Assembly: GCA_020435825.1 (NCBI GenBank)
Contig: JAGQYY010000022.1
Span: forward strand, 1-34,647
DNA: 34,647 nt
Origin: Aequorivita sp.
Lineage (GTDB): Bacteria; Bacteroidota; Bacteroidia; Flavobacteriales; Flavobacteriaceae
Reading direction: 5' to 3'
Below the pieces are notes generated by a model, which made no database searches, was not told where the DNA came from, and was given only the letters and a program-made list of their open reading frames with translations. This document shows positions 8,840 through 16,698 of this stretch, piece after piece; position 1 is the first letter of the stretch, and every line of letters begins with the position of its first letter. Made by a program: the position numbers and the translations under genes.

Positions 8840-10171
8840 TTAAAATTTTAATTCGCTTGCAGGAACGCCAAAATATAGTTCCAATACTTTCAATTTAAAA
8901 ATATATTCAAATTTAGTTCTGTTTTCTTCAATTTTTGCATTGTCGAAACGCAATTTTGATTGGCTAAAATCAAAAGCATTTGTAAGGCCAACATCGTAGC
9001 GGTCTTTTGCGTATTGATACGCAAGTTCTTGTGATTCAAGTGCAACTGTAGCTGCTTCATATGCTTTTAAAGCTCCATTTGCATCTACATAGGCTTGATA
9101 GACATTAGATTCTAAATCGAGTTCGGCTTGTTCTAATTGGTACTCCGTATTTTTTAAATTGATTTTATTTCGTTTTACATTGCTTCTTACTGCAAAACCA
9201 TTGAAAATTGGAACGTTCAGTTGCAAGCCATAGCCAATACCATCATTAAGATATAATTGTTCCACAAATCCATTTTGAAGTGGGTCATTATCTGCATATC
9301 GTGTGTTATATCCAAAAAATGCTGAAAGCGTGGGATAATATGCTCCCCGTGAAATCTGTAAGTCTTTTTGGGCGAGCTCCACATTTTTTTGGGCAATTTT
9401 TACTTCGGCACGTGTTTGCTTTGCACTTTCAATGATTTCTGAAACATCCTTATTAGCAATCCCTCCATCAATAATATTATATTCTCCATCAGCAATATCA
9501 AAATTGGAATAATCCTTTATCAATAACAATTGGGCAAGACTTATCATTGAAATTTTTACAGTATTTTCAGCAACTGCAATTTGTTGTTTTTCACTGGCGT
9601 CAGTAGCTTTAATTTCTAAAAGATCCCCTCGCGGCAATACTCCAGCATCCACAAGATCATTCGTTCTTTGTATTTGTTCAAGGGTAACAGCATTCTGTGA
9701 TTTTGCCACTTTAAGATTTTCTTTGTTCAACAAAACTTGTAAATAGGAGTTTGCAACCATCAAAACAATATCGTCTTTCATTTTGTCCAAACTATACTGT
9801 GCTGCAAGTTGCGAAAGCTTTGCGCGTTGCAATTGGCGAACGTTACGAAGACCATCAAAAACGTTCAAACCTACATTTATCGCACCAGAAGCTGATCCAA
9901 ACGTGGTGTTTTCCAATTGGTTATTGGTTGGGTTTAAACTTAAACCTGTGTTTTTTGAGCCACTTGCATTTGCATTAAGAGACGGTAAAAAATTGCCGAT
10001 TGCTTCCATTTTATCAGCTTCCGTAAGCTCAACGTTAAGTTCACTTTGTTTTACCGAAATGTTATTTTCAAGTGCATGATTCACACATTCCTCCAAAGTC
10101 CATTGTTTCGTTTGGGCCGAAAGTGAAATGCTTAGTATCAAAAAAAAGAAAGGGATTGCTATCTTCTTCAT
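8840..10171 (-). CDS. TolC family outer-membrane efflux protein
   Basis: 443 residues with a signal peptide (about 1-19, SLSAQ). Two repeats of the outer-membrane efflux domain follow (about 25-210 and 235-435), each with long helices and a short barrel section, as in TolC. Recognisable elements are WTLEECVNHALENNISVKQ at the start and YDVGLTNAFDFSQSK near the end. It should form the exit duct of a tripartite pump with the adaptor encoded directly downstream. It is the first gene of the operon; no convincing promoter was seen in the 63 bases before it. Confidence 0.92.
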   Translation of the reverse strand: MKKIAIPFFFLILSISLSAQTKQWTLEECVNHALENNISVKQSELNVELTEADKMEAIGNFLPSLNANASGSKNTGLSLNPTNNQLENTTFGSASGAINVGLNVFDGLRNVRQLQRAKLSQLAAQYSLDKMKDDIVLMVANSYLQVLLNKENLKVAKSQNAVTLEQIQRTNDLVDAGVLPRGDLLEIKATDASEKQQIAVAENTVKISMISLAQLLLIKDYSNFDIADGEYNIIDGGIANKDVSEIIESAKQTRAEVKIAQKNVELAQKDLQISRGAYYPTLSAFFGYNTRYADNDPLQNGFVEQLYLNDGIGYGLQLNVPIFNGFAVRSNVKRNKINLKNTEYQLEQAELDLESNVYQAYVDANGALKAYEAATVALESQELAYQYAKDRYDVGLTNAFDFSQSKLRFDNAKIEENRTKFEYIFKLKVLELYFGVPASELKF

Positions 10172-10234
10172 AAATTTTCTGTTGTTGAATGAGTCTTTAA
10201 AAACACCCGCATGTTACAATAACAATTGAAAAAA

Positions 10235-10468
10235 TTAAGAGTTTTCCCCAGAGCGGGCTTTCTTTCGGCTTCTGTAGATAGCATAACCAACACCACCAAT
10301 TAAAAGGTATGGAAAAATCATAAGATAAACGATTCCGTTGTTAATACCTTTGGCCGCCTGTCCTCCTTCTTCGCTTTCCAAAACCGCACGGCACATGGCA
10401 CATTGGGCTTCAGCAGGAAGCGCAATAAAAAAAAGAAGCAATACTGTAAAAAGAAGTTTAAGTTTCAT
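10235..10468 (-). CDS. Small exported CxxC membrane protein next to oxidase-assembly genes
   Basis: 77 residues. A signal peptide (about 1-21, AEAQ) is followed at once by C23-A-M-C26, then a short linker and one membrane helix (about 45-65) with a basic tail. The CxxC pair would sit on the periplasmic side. It follows the DUF420/CtaM-like gene by 78 bases on the same strand, and I believe similar small proteins accompany sco/DUF420 genes in other Flavobacteriia. A role in copper or thiol handling during oxidase assembly is inference from this position and the CxxC motif; no function is known to me. Confidence 0.8.
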   Translation of the reverse strand: MKLKLLFTVLLLFFIALPAEAQCAMCRAVLESEEGGQAAKGINNGIVYLMIFPYLLIGGVGYAIYRSRKKARSGENS

Positions 10469-10546
10469 TTATTGTGTTTCTATTTACTCTTTGTTTGATG
10501 TTATTAAAGTCTGCTCCATCTCTTTTCTTATCCTTATATATCTCTC

Positions 10547-11074
10547 TCAATAATAGGGTGAGATCATTAAATAAACAATTACGCCGCTTATAGCCACATA
10601 GAGCCATAACGGATAGGTGATGCGAGCAATTTTTCGGTGTTTGTAAAACTGCCCTGAAATGGCACGAACATAGGTTATCAGCACAAAAGGTATTACGATG
10701 ATGGACAACAAAATATGCGTCAAAAGAATAAAATAATATATATTTTTCAACATTCCTTCGCCGCCAAAGGCGGTTGAATCTGAGGTCATATGATAAGCCA
10801 TATAGAGTAATAGAAACAAAACAGAGCAGCCGATTGCAATTTTCATTAAGCGTTCGTGCAATTTTCTGTTTCCTTTTCTAACTTGATAAACCGCAATTAT
10901 CAAAAGAATAGCGGTTATTCCATTAATAGCTGCATAAATGGGAGGAAGAAACCCCAAACGTTCCACTCCAGGTATTCTTACTGAGAACAAGGCAGCAACT
11001 ACTATAGGAATAGCAATGGAAAGAATCCAAATCCAAATGTTATATTTCTTTGTGTTTCCTTCTGAAGCTTGCAT
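10547..11074 (-). CDS. DUF420 membrane protein, CtaM-like oxidase assembly factor
   Basis: 175 residues with five hydrophobic segments (about 13-32, 45-62, 78-97, 112-135 and 150-172). The layout and the histidines at helix ends (in YHMTS and THILL) match the DUF420 family, whose member CtaM is needed to build haem-A containing aa3/caa3 oxidases in Bacillales. It begins three bases after the SCO1 stop and belongs to the sco-like, sco1, DUF420, small CxxC protein operon. The family call is secure; the assembly role is transferred from CtaM and from context. Confidence 0.88.
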   Translation of the reverse strand: MQASEGNTKKYNIWIWILSIAIPIVVAALFSVRIPGVERLGFLPPIYAAINGITAILLIIAVYQVRKGNRKLHERLMKIAIGCSVLFLLLYMAYHMTSDSTAFGGEGMLKNIYYFILLTHILLSIIVIPFVLITYVRAISGQFYKHRKIARITYPLWLYVAISGVIVYLMISPYY

Positions 11075-11077
11075 TTT

Positions 11078-11701
11078 TTACAAAAGATTTTTAATGTCTT
11101 CTTTCAACATTTGGATCTGCTTATCGTCCAGTCCATCGTAATAAATCATTGGGTTTCCGCTTTCGTCTTTTCGGGAACGTATGTTCCCTTTTTGGTCTAT
11201 CAATGCGAAAAAGCCAGAGTGTTCAAAACCGCCTTCTGCTTCCGCTACTTGGCCTACATACAGATTGAACCCTTGATTGGCAAGTTTAAATATTTTCTCC
11301 TTTTCACCTGTCAACAGGTGCCATTGCAATTTTGTAATCCCTTTATTTTTGGCATATTCCTTTAAAACTTCAGGAGTGTCGTGCTCTGGATCTATGGAAA
11401 ACGAAGCCATGCCAACTTTGGGATTGCCCAAAAATTCGTTTTGAATCTTGATCATGTTTTCAGTCATAATTGGGCAAATGCTGGGGCAAGTAGTGAAGAA
11501 AAACTCAACTACATATACTTTGCCTTCATAATCTTTATTTGTGATTGTTTTTCCGTTTTGGTCTGTAAAACTAAACGTTGGCACAGTGCCAATCGTTTCA
11601 AGATTGGATTTTGAAAGGGCACCAACTATTTTTGGCACTGCCCAAATACCAAAAATTAAAATAATGAACGAAATGCCTATATATGAATAATTTTTTTTCA
11701 C
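11078..11701 (-). CDS. SCO1/SenC family copper chaperone for cytochrome oxidase
   Basis: 207 residues. One N-terminal membrane anchor (about 7-25) is followed by a thioredoxin-fold domain facing the periplasm. The copper ligands of the family are present: C72 and C76 in TTCPSICPIM and H161 in FEHSGFFALID. SCO proteins deliver copper to, or reduce, the CuA site of oxidase subunit II. The start codon is GTG (11699-11701); no ATG fits the membrane anchor. It lies 70 bases after the cysteine-free SCO-like gene and three bases before the DUF420 gene. Confidence 0.93.
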   Translation of the reverse strand: MKKNYSYIGISFIILIFGIWAVPKIVGALSKSNLETIGTVPTFSFTDQNGKTITNKDYEGKVYVVEFFFTTCPSICPIMTENMIKIQNEFLGNPKVGMASFSIDPEHDTPEVLKEYAKNKGITKLQWHLLTGEKEKIFKLANQGFNLYVGQVAEAEGGFEHSGFFALIDQKGNIRSRKDESGNPMIYYDGLDDKQIQMLKEDIKNLL

Positions 11702-11771
11702 GGGTAAACTTTTTGTTGTCTGTTATTTGAAAAGTAAAAAAATCTTTATTCTTTTCTCTATTTTCCTATTT

Positions 11772-12416
11772 TTATATCTCTCGGTTGGATTTATACTTCT
11801 TCAAAGCGCGTCTGTATTCTGCCAAAAGAACTTTCACGTCGTCGCTCATTTTGTTGTTTATTTCTGCTATGTTGCTGGAGTCAAAACCGTACATCACTCC
11901 TGCATCCTCATCATCTTTCCTCCCCCGAAGGCTTCGTTCTTTGTCTATTATGAAAACATAGGGACTGGACAGATTGGAATCCAGCGCAAGGTTGGAATTA
12001 AGCGAGTGAAAAATCCGCTCGATGTCAGTTTCAGAACCAAAAGCGAAAAACCACGCATCTGTGGGCGCTATTTGTTTCAGTTTCTGTTCAATGTTTTTAG
12101 CTTGTGCTTCGGTACCTTCTGGCAAAAGGATTACAAATTGAAACTCTTTAAACTCGTGGTTCTTGCTGTATATTTTTTGCGCAAGGTTATAGGCATATGC
12201 TCTGTGATCCTCCAAATTATTTCCAAAAAAACCTAAAACCGTAATACGGTTTTTCAATTGGACTGATTTTCCATCGAGATCTTTAAAACCATCCAACTCG
12301 GCAACCGAAGGTGTTAAGACCGGCAAAGGCCTAAAGTAATTGGTGCTCATTGCAAAAAAAATGTATGCCGTTATGGGCAGTATAAACAAGATGCTGAGGA
12401 CAATATACTTCTTCAT
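11772..12416 (-). CDS. SCO-like thioredoxin-fold membrane protein lacking all cysteines
   Basis: 214 residues with an N-terminal membrane anchor (about 4-23), followed by a domain that resembles SCO/thioredoxin proteins. LDGKSVQLKNRITVLGFFG occupies the place where SCO1 has its catalytic strand, and SSPYVFIIDKERSLRGR resembles the later SCO strand. The CxxxC position reads GNNLED and the protein contains no cysteine at all, so it cannot bind copper or do redox chemistry the way its neighbour does. It is the first gene of the assembly operon, with its own promoter. A structural or regulatory role beside SCO1 is inference. Confidence 0.82.
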   Translation of the reverse strand: MKKYIVLSILFILPITAYIFFAMSTNYFRPLPVLTPSVAELDGFKDLDGKSVQLKNRITVLGFFGNNLEDHRAYAYNLAQKIYSKNHEFKEFQFVILLPEGTEAQAKNIEQKLKQIAPTDAWFFAFGSETDIERIFHSLNSNLALDSNLSSPYVFIIDKERSLRGRKDDEDAGVMYGFDSSNIAEINNKMSDDVKVLLAEYRRALKKYKSNREI

Positions 12417-12436
12417 TTCGCAATTTTTTGCTTATG

Positions 12437-12467
12437 CAAAAATACAGGGTAAAAGGGGGCTGGGCAA
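12437..12467 (-). promoter_or_regulatory. Promoter of the oxidase-assembly operon
   Basis: On the minus strand TTG (12467-12465), a 20-nt spacer and TATTTTTG (12444-12437) match the Bacteroidota promoter consensus exactly. It lies between the terminator behind subunit IV and the start of the SCO-like gene, so the assembly operon can be transcribed independently of the subunit operon. Confidence 0.7.
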
Positions 12468-12500
12468 TGTTTTATGTGTTAATTTTAAAATTTCATTCAT

Positions 12501-12530
12501 AAAAAAAGCCCTCAAAAAAGAGGGCTTTTT
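12501..12530 (-). terminator. Rho-independent terminator after oxidase subunit IV
   Basis: A stem with GAGGGC core pairs 12503-12513 with 12520-12530 around a six-base loop and is flanked by A- and T-tracts, so it could work in both directions. It begins 20 bases after the subunit IV stop on the minus strand. Confidence 0.85.
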
Positions 12531-12550
12531 CAATATCTTAAAAACTCGAT

Positions 12551-12940
12551 CTAAAAATCAAATTTTATATATCCATTCTTATAAACTTCAAAAATATAAT
12601 CACCTTCAATCAATATCAAAGTAACCAAATATATGATTAGGAAAACTGTGGTCCAGATTACCGCTCTACGAAGCCCCGAGGTCTCGTCGCGCATGTGCAT
12701 AAAGTCCCAAGTAATGTAATAAGCTTTAAAAAGTGTAAGGATAATAAATATCCAGTTTAAAAGTCTTAGGGCCAAAAAGTGGTGGTCCACCAAAAAGGCT
12801 GGACGAATAATACCCAATGCAACTTCTACAATGGTAACTATGGAAAGTATAATGAATACTCCCCAAATCTTACTTACGTTTGATTTGAACTTTAATGCTC
12901 CTCTAAATATTTCTAATTTATGTGCTTGTTCGTGTGCCAT
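12551..12940 (-). CDS. Haem-copper oxidase subunit IV
   Basis: 129 residues with three membrane helices (about 25-45, 58-76 and 90-113), the layout of the prokaryotic caa3-type subunit IV family. Sequence signs are the HHFLALRLLNWIFIILTLFK stretch and the YYITWDFMHMRDE turn between helices 2 and 3. It is a small accessory subunit of the terminal oxidase in the inner membrane. It follows the long subunit III gene by 18 bases and is the last gene before the terminator at 12501-12530. Confidence 0.9.
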   Translation of the reverse strand: MAHEQAHKLEIFRGALKFKSNVSKIWGVFIILSIVTIVEVALGIIRPAFLVDHHFLALRLLNWIFIILTLFKAYYITWDFMHMRDETSGLRRAVIWTTVFLIIYLVTLILIEGDYIFEVYKNGYIKFDF

Positions 12941-12958
12941 TTTTCTACTATAAAAATT

Positions 12959-13942
12959 TTATACAAGATAAAAGAATGTAAATACAAATACCCATACTAA
13001 ATCTACAAAGTGCCAGTACAGCCCTACTTTTTCAACCATTTCATAATGGCCGCGGCGTTCGTAGGTGCCTAATATTACATTGAAAAATATAATACAGTTT
13101 ATCAAAACCCCAGTAGCAACGTGAAAACCGTGGAAACCGGTAATAAAGAAGAAAAAGTCTGCAAAAAGCGGGTGGCCATATTCGTTGTGGCGAAGGTTTG
13201 CTCCTTCCACAACCATAGCACCGTCATTCACAACTTTTGCAATGGATTCTTCACGATTTAGAATAATATGGTGTCCGTGTTCATCCTTATGCTGAATTCT
13301 TACTAAAATATTGTCATTGGCCAAGAACCCTGCTTTTACCTGCTCAAAAGAAACACTAGGGTAATATTCGGCTTCATTTTTAAACCAAATTCCATTTTCC
13401 TTTGTTTGTTCAATGCGCTCTCCAGAGGCTTTAGCGGCAAAATCACGAATTGCAACACGTTCGCCATCCTTATCCAAAAATTGAATAATTTGACCCCCTT
13501 TGGTTTCTATTGCGCCATAATCACCTTTAATAAAAGTTGCCCACTCCCAAGCTTGTGAGCCCAAGAAAATAAGCCCACCGATTATGGTAAGGAATAAATA
13601 AAGGATTACCTTGTTTTGTTTCATTTTATGACCTGCATCTACGGCCAAAACCATAGTTACCGATGAAAAAATCAAAATAAAGGTCATAAACGCTACATAA
13701 AACATTGGCGCATCAACCCCATGTAAAAATGGAAAGTGAGTAAACACTTCATCCGGAATAGGCCAAGCATCTACAAATTTGAATCTTGAAAATCCGTAAG
13801 AGGCAAGAAATCCTGAAAAAGTCAAGGCATCAGAAACGATGAAAAACCACATCATCATCTTACCATAACTGGCTTTAAGTGGCTCGTTTCCGCCGCCCCA
13901 GGTTTTTCCTTCGGTACCTGTTTTAACAACAGTAGCTTCCAT
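12959..13942 (-). CDS. Haem-copper oxidase subunit III, long form with inserted hydrophilic domain
   Basis: 327 residues. Membrane helices at about 28-50, 78-100, 112-135, 258-290 and 303-325 have the subunit III pattern, including ITGFHGFHVATGVL and YWHFVDLVWVFVF. Between helix 3 and ADFFFF lies a hydrophilic stretch of about 115 residues (about 140-255), rich in charge and His (HKDEHGHHI), that replaces a short loop in classical subunit III. I recall similar long forms in Flavobacteriia, so it is probably a lineage feature and not an error. It lies between the short subunit III gene (45 bases upstream) and subunit IV (18 bases downstream). Confidence 0.92.
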   Translation of the reverse strand: MEATVVKTGTEGKTWGGGNEPLKASYGKMMMWFFIVSDALTFSGFLASYGFSRFKFVDAWPIPDEVFTHFPFLHGVDAPMFYVAFMTFILIFSSVTMVLAVDAGHKMKQNKVILYLFLTIIGGLIFLGSQAWEWATFIKGDYGAIETKGGQIIQFLDKDGERVAIRDFAAKASGERIEQTKENGIWFKNEAEYYPSVSFEQVKAGFLANDNILVRIQHKDEHGHHIILNREESIAKVVNDGAMVVEGANLRHNEYGHPLFADFFFFITGFHGFHVATGVLINCIIFFNVILGTYERRGHYEMVEKVGLYWHFVDLVWVFVFTFFYLV

Positions 13943-13987
13943 AAAATTAATTTGGTTTTAAATAAAGGTCAAAAATACGTTTAATTT

Positions 13988-14569
13988 TTATTTAACGAAA
14001 TATAAAAATAAAAACAGGTAAATCCACACTACATCCACAAAATGCCAAAAAGTTGCAGCAAGTTCAACACCAAGGGTTTTACCGTTTTCATATTTTAGTT
14101 TATAATGATTATAAATTACAACTAAAAGTGCTATCAGCCCTCCAAAAACGTGCGCCACATGTAATAAAACCACTAAATAAATAAAAGAAGTGGTAATACT
14201 ACTTGTAGGGCCTGTAAAATTATACCCACTTGCTACAATTTCGGAAAATCCGACAAACTGAAACACAACAAACAGAACACCCAGTAAAAAGGTGGTAATC
14301 AAAAGAAACATTCCGAGAGCGTTTTGTTGCTTTTTAATTGACCTGAGTGCAAAAAAGACAGTAAAACTACTTGCAATTATTAAGACAAGACTTACATAAA
14401 AAGCTTGTGGCATTTCAAAACTTGAAATCCAGTCTGGTCTTTCCTTACTTACTACATAAGCGCTTGTTAGGCCTGCAAAACTCATCGTTAAGCTAATAAT
14501 ACCAAACCAGAGTATGTTTTTTTTCGCTCTGTTTTTTTTGGTTTCTTCAGTTCCTTCGGTTAAATCCAT
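13988..14569 (-). CDS. Haem-copper oxidase subunit III, short form
   Basis: 193 residues with five membrane helices (about 20-40, 55-72, 82-107, 125-148 and 168-192). HVAHVFGGLIALLVVIYNHY and FWHFVDVVWIYLFLFLYF are subunit III hallmarks. It lacks the insertion seen in the adjacent long form. Tandem subunit III genes of unequal length are usual in the Bacteroidota oxidase cluster as I know it; both may join one complex. It lies 76 bases after the haem O synthase gene, with a 7-of-8 -7-like TATATTTA in the gap but no properly spaced TTG. Confidence 0.92.
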   Translation of the reverse strand: MDLTEGTEETKKNRAKKNILWFGIISLTMSFAGLTSAYVVSKERPDWISSFEMPQAFYVSLVLIIASSFTVFFALRSIKKQQNALGMFLLITTFLLGVLFVVFQFVGFSEIVASGYNFTGPTSSITTSFIYLVVLLHVAHVFGGLIALLVVIYNHYKLKYENGKTLGVELAATFWHFVDVVWIYLFLFLYFVK

Positions 14570-14645
14570 TTTATTATTTGTTAATTCATTAGTTCGGGAT
14601 ATGTTAATTTATTTCTAAATATAGACCTTTCTCACCCAACATCTT

Positions 14646-15539
14646 TTATCTTAAAAATTTATCAGCCACATAAATTATTTGTAACAATGTGATATAGCTG
14701 ACACTTGCGAGCATAAGTTGTTTTGCAGCTTTTGATGTTTGTTCTCTGTAAAGTCGAAGGGCGTAATAGATAAGCCCAATTCCTAAAACACCAATCAAAA
14801 TTCCTGAAATTGGGGTCAGGAAAAGTTTTCCTGTAATTCCCAATACTGGAATAATTGACACGAGAACTGTCCAAATTGTGTATAAAATCACTTGAATTGC
14901 CGTGCCTTTATCACGTTTTCCGTTGGGAAGCATAAAAAAACCTCCTTTTTTATAATCTTCAAAAAGAAACCAACCGATGGCCCAAAAGTGTGGAAATTGC
15001 CAGAAAAATTGAATCATAAATAAGGTTCCCGGTTCAATACCAAATTTGCCCGTAGCAGCAACCCAACCCAACATAAAAGGGATGGCTCCTGGAAAAGCAC
15101 CAACAAAAACAGAGAGTGGCGTTTTTGTTTTTAAAGGCGTGTATAGACTAACATACATAAAAATGGAAATAGCTCCAAACATTGCTGTTATAGGGTTGAT
15201 GGAATAAAGGACTACTATGCCAACAACCGTTAAAACAACTGCAAGAATAAAGGCTGACTGGACTGTCATTTGGCCAGCGGGAAGCGGCCTGTTTTTAGTA
15301 CGCTCCATTAAAGCATCAAGGTCGCGTTCAATTATTTGATTATAGACATTTGAAGCGCCTACCATACAGTACCCACCAACGCACAATAAGAAAAGTATAT
15401 AAAAATCAATGGAATCTGCTCCAAGCAAATAACCCGCAACTGATGAGAATACTACGCTTACGGAAAGTCGAAATTTGGTGATTTCGATAAAATTCCTAAC
15501 AACGGATTGGGCAATTGATTGTGATTGGATAACAGACAA
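14646..15539 (-). CDS. ctaB: Protohaem IX farnesyltransferase (haem O synthase)
   Basis: 297 residues as annotated. It adds a farnesyl group to haem B to make haem O, the precursor of haem A for the oxidase encoded downstream. Eight to nine membrane helices are visible, and the UbiA-family prenyl-diphosphate site NVYNQIIERDLDALMERTKN contains the N-x(3)...D-x(3)-D pattern. YTPLKTKTPLSVFVGAFPGA is a second signature. The frame has no ATG near its beginning. A TTG at 15656 would add 39 unusual residues, while a TTG at 15539 gives MSVIQSQS, the normal family length, and sits 20 bases downstream of a perfect promoter, so I prefer it. It is first gene of the oxidase subunit operon. Confidence 0.9.
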   Translation of the reverse strand: MSVIQSQSIAQSVVRNFIEITKFRLSVSVVFSSVAGYLLGADSIDFYILFLLCVGGYCMVGASNVYNQIIERDLDALMERTKNRPLPAGQMTVQSAFILAVVLTVVGIVVLYSINPITAMFGAISIFMYVSLYTPLKTKTPLSVFVGAFPGAIPFMLGWVAATGKFGIEPGTLFMIQFFWQFPHFWAIGWFLFEDYKKGGFFMLPNGKRDKGTAIQVILYTIWTVLVSIIPVLGITGKLFLTPISGILIGVLGIGLIYYALRLYREQTSKAAKQLMLASVSYITLLQIIYVADKFLR

Positions 15540-15559
15540 GCTCTTTTTTTTAGGCTGGG

Positions 15560-15590
15560 CAAAGATACGCTTCCTGTAATTTTTCCGCAA
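15560..15590 (-). promoter_or_regulatory. Promoter of the ctaB-oxidase subunit operon
   Basis: Minus strand TTG (15590-15588), a 20-nt spacer and TATCTTTG (15567-15560) match the Bacteroidota consensus exactly. Its position inside the longest ctaB frame argues for the shorter start at 15539. Confidence 0.7.
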
Positions 15591-15662
15591 TATATTCTTG
15601 ACAATGTTATGCGTTATTTCAGCATTTTTAGTATTTTCAACCAATTTTAAAACCAAAAAAAT

Positions 15663-16646
15663 ATGTTTTCCAAATTGATTCTAAATACTGTCTTTTTATT
15701 TTTTGTTTTAACAGCGTTCGCACAAACCGATACTGGAAAGAAAGCAAATAACGCACTTATAAAAGTGCACAACAATATCTACATGCTTCAGGGCAATGGC
15801 GGCAATATAGGGCTCAGTTTTGGCAATGATGGTATTTTTATGATAGATGATCAATATACGGACGGCATTGAGCAAATTCAAGAAGAAATTAAAAAGAAGA
15901 GCGATAAACCTGTTCGCTTTTTGGTAAACACAAATTTTCATGAAGACCACACAGGTGGTAACGCTGCAATGGCAGAAACCGGAACTGTAATCTTTTCACA
16001 GGAAAATGTTCGCAATAGATTACAAGCAATGATTAGACGAGAAGCCAAAAAAATTCCACAGGAAGCACTTCCTTTAGTCACTTTTGCGGAAGATCTTACA
16101 TTTTATTTTAATGGTGAAAAAATATATGTTTTCCACGTGCATAACGCCCATACTGATGGCGATGCAATGGTTTATTTTACAGACAGCAACGTTTTGCACA
16201 CTGGTGATGTTTTCTTTAATGGAAAATATCCATTCATCGATATTGAAAATGGAGGAAGCTTAACGGGCTATATTAATGGAATGGAAAAAGCAAGGTTAAT
16301 GATTAATGAGGGCACTCAAATTATACCTGGTCACGGCAATGTGGGTACTTATAAAGATCTCATAAAATCTATTGATATGGTATCTATTGTTTACAAAAGA
16401 GTATATGCAAATTACATCAACAAAAAGACTGAAGACGAAGTTGCAAAAATGACCGATATAACAAAGGAGTATGATGCAGATGGTTATGGCAATGGCTACA
16501 TAAGTACCGAAGCTTTTTTAAGAACGATATACAAAAGTGTTGCCGCAGAACGAAAATCTATTGAAAACAATGCCGAAAAAAACAAACAAGCTCAAGAAAA
16601 GGTTGAAAAAATGATTAAAGAGCAAGAGCAAAAAGAGAAAAATTAA
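15663..16646 (+). CDS. Exported metallo-beta-lactamase-fold hydrolase
   Basis: 327 residues with a signal peptide (about 1-20, TAFAQ). The MBL core spans about 30-250. Metal ligands appear in N91-F-H93-E-D95-H96, H163 in NAHTDGDA, D182 in HTGDVFF and H224 in IPGHGNVG. The first histidine of the usual HxHxDH motif is replaced by Asn91, as in subclass B2 lactamases, so the zinc-1 site may be weak. Residues about 290-327 form a Lys/Glu-rich coiled-coil tail. The substrate is unknown; antibiotic hydrolysis should not be assumed, since this fold serves many reactions. It is divergent from ctaB and convergent with the RemB-like gene. Confidence 0.88.
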   Translation: MFSKLILNTVFLFFVLTAFAQTDTGKKANNALIKVHNNIYMLQGNGGNIGLSFGNDGIFMIDDQYTDGIEQIQEEIKKKSDKPVRFLVNTNFHEDHTGGNAAMAETGTVIFSQENVRNRLQAMIRREAKKIPQEALPLVTFAEDLTFYFNGEKIYVFHVHNAHTDGDAMVYFTDSNVLHTGDVFFNGKYPFIDIENGGSLTGYINGMEKARLMINEGTQIIPGHGNVGTYKDLIKSIDMVSIVYKRVYANYINKKTEDEVAKMTDITKEYDADGYGNGYISTEAFLRTIYKSVAAERKSIENNAEKNKQAQEKVEKMIKEQEQKEKN

Positions 16647-16698
16647 TAATTAGGAATTTCTCTTAAACTCAATATGATACTGTTTTGATTAGATTCTA

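Noticed and set aside
11727..12236. Plus-strand frame of 169 codons with a hydrophobic start
   Set aside because: It is fully antisense to the SCO-like gene and the gap after it. The minus frame has a membrane anchor, SCO-type strands, a promoter and operon context; the plus frame has none.
15540..15656. 39-residue N-terminal extension of haem O synthase
   Set aside because: It depends on a TTG, gives an unusually long N-terminus and contains an exact promoter.
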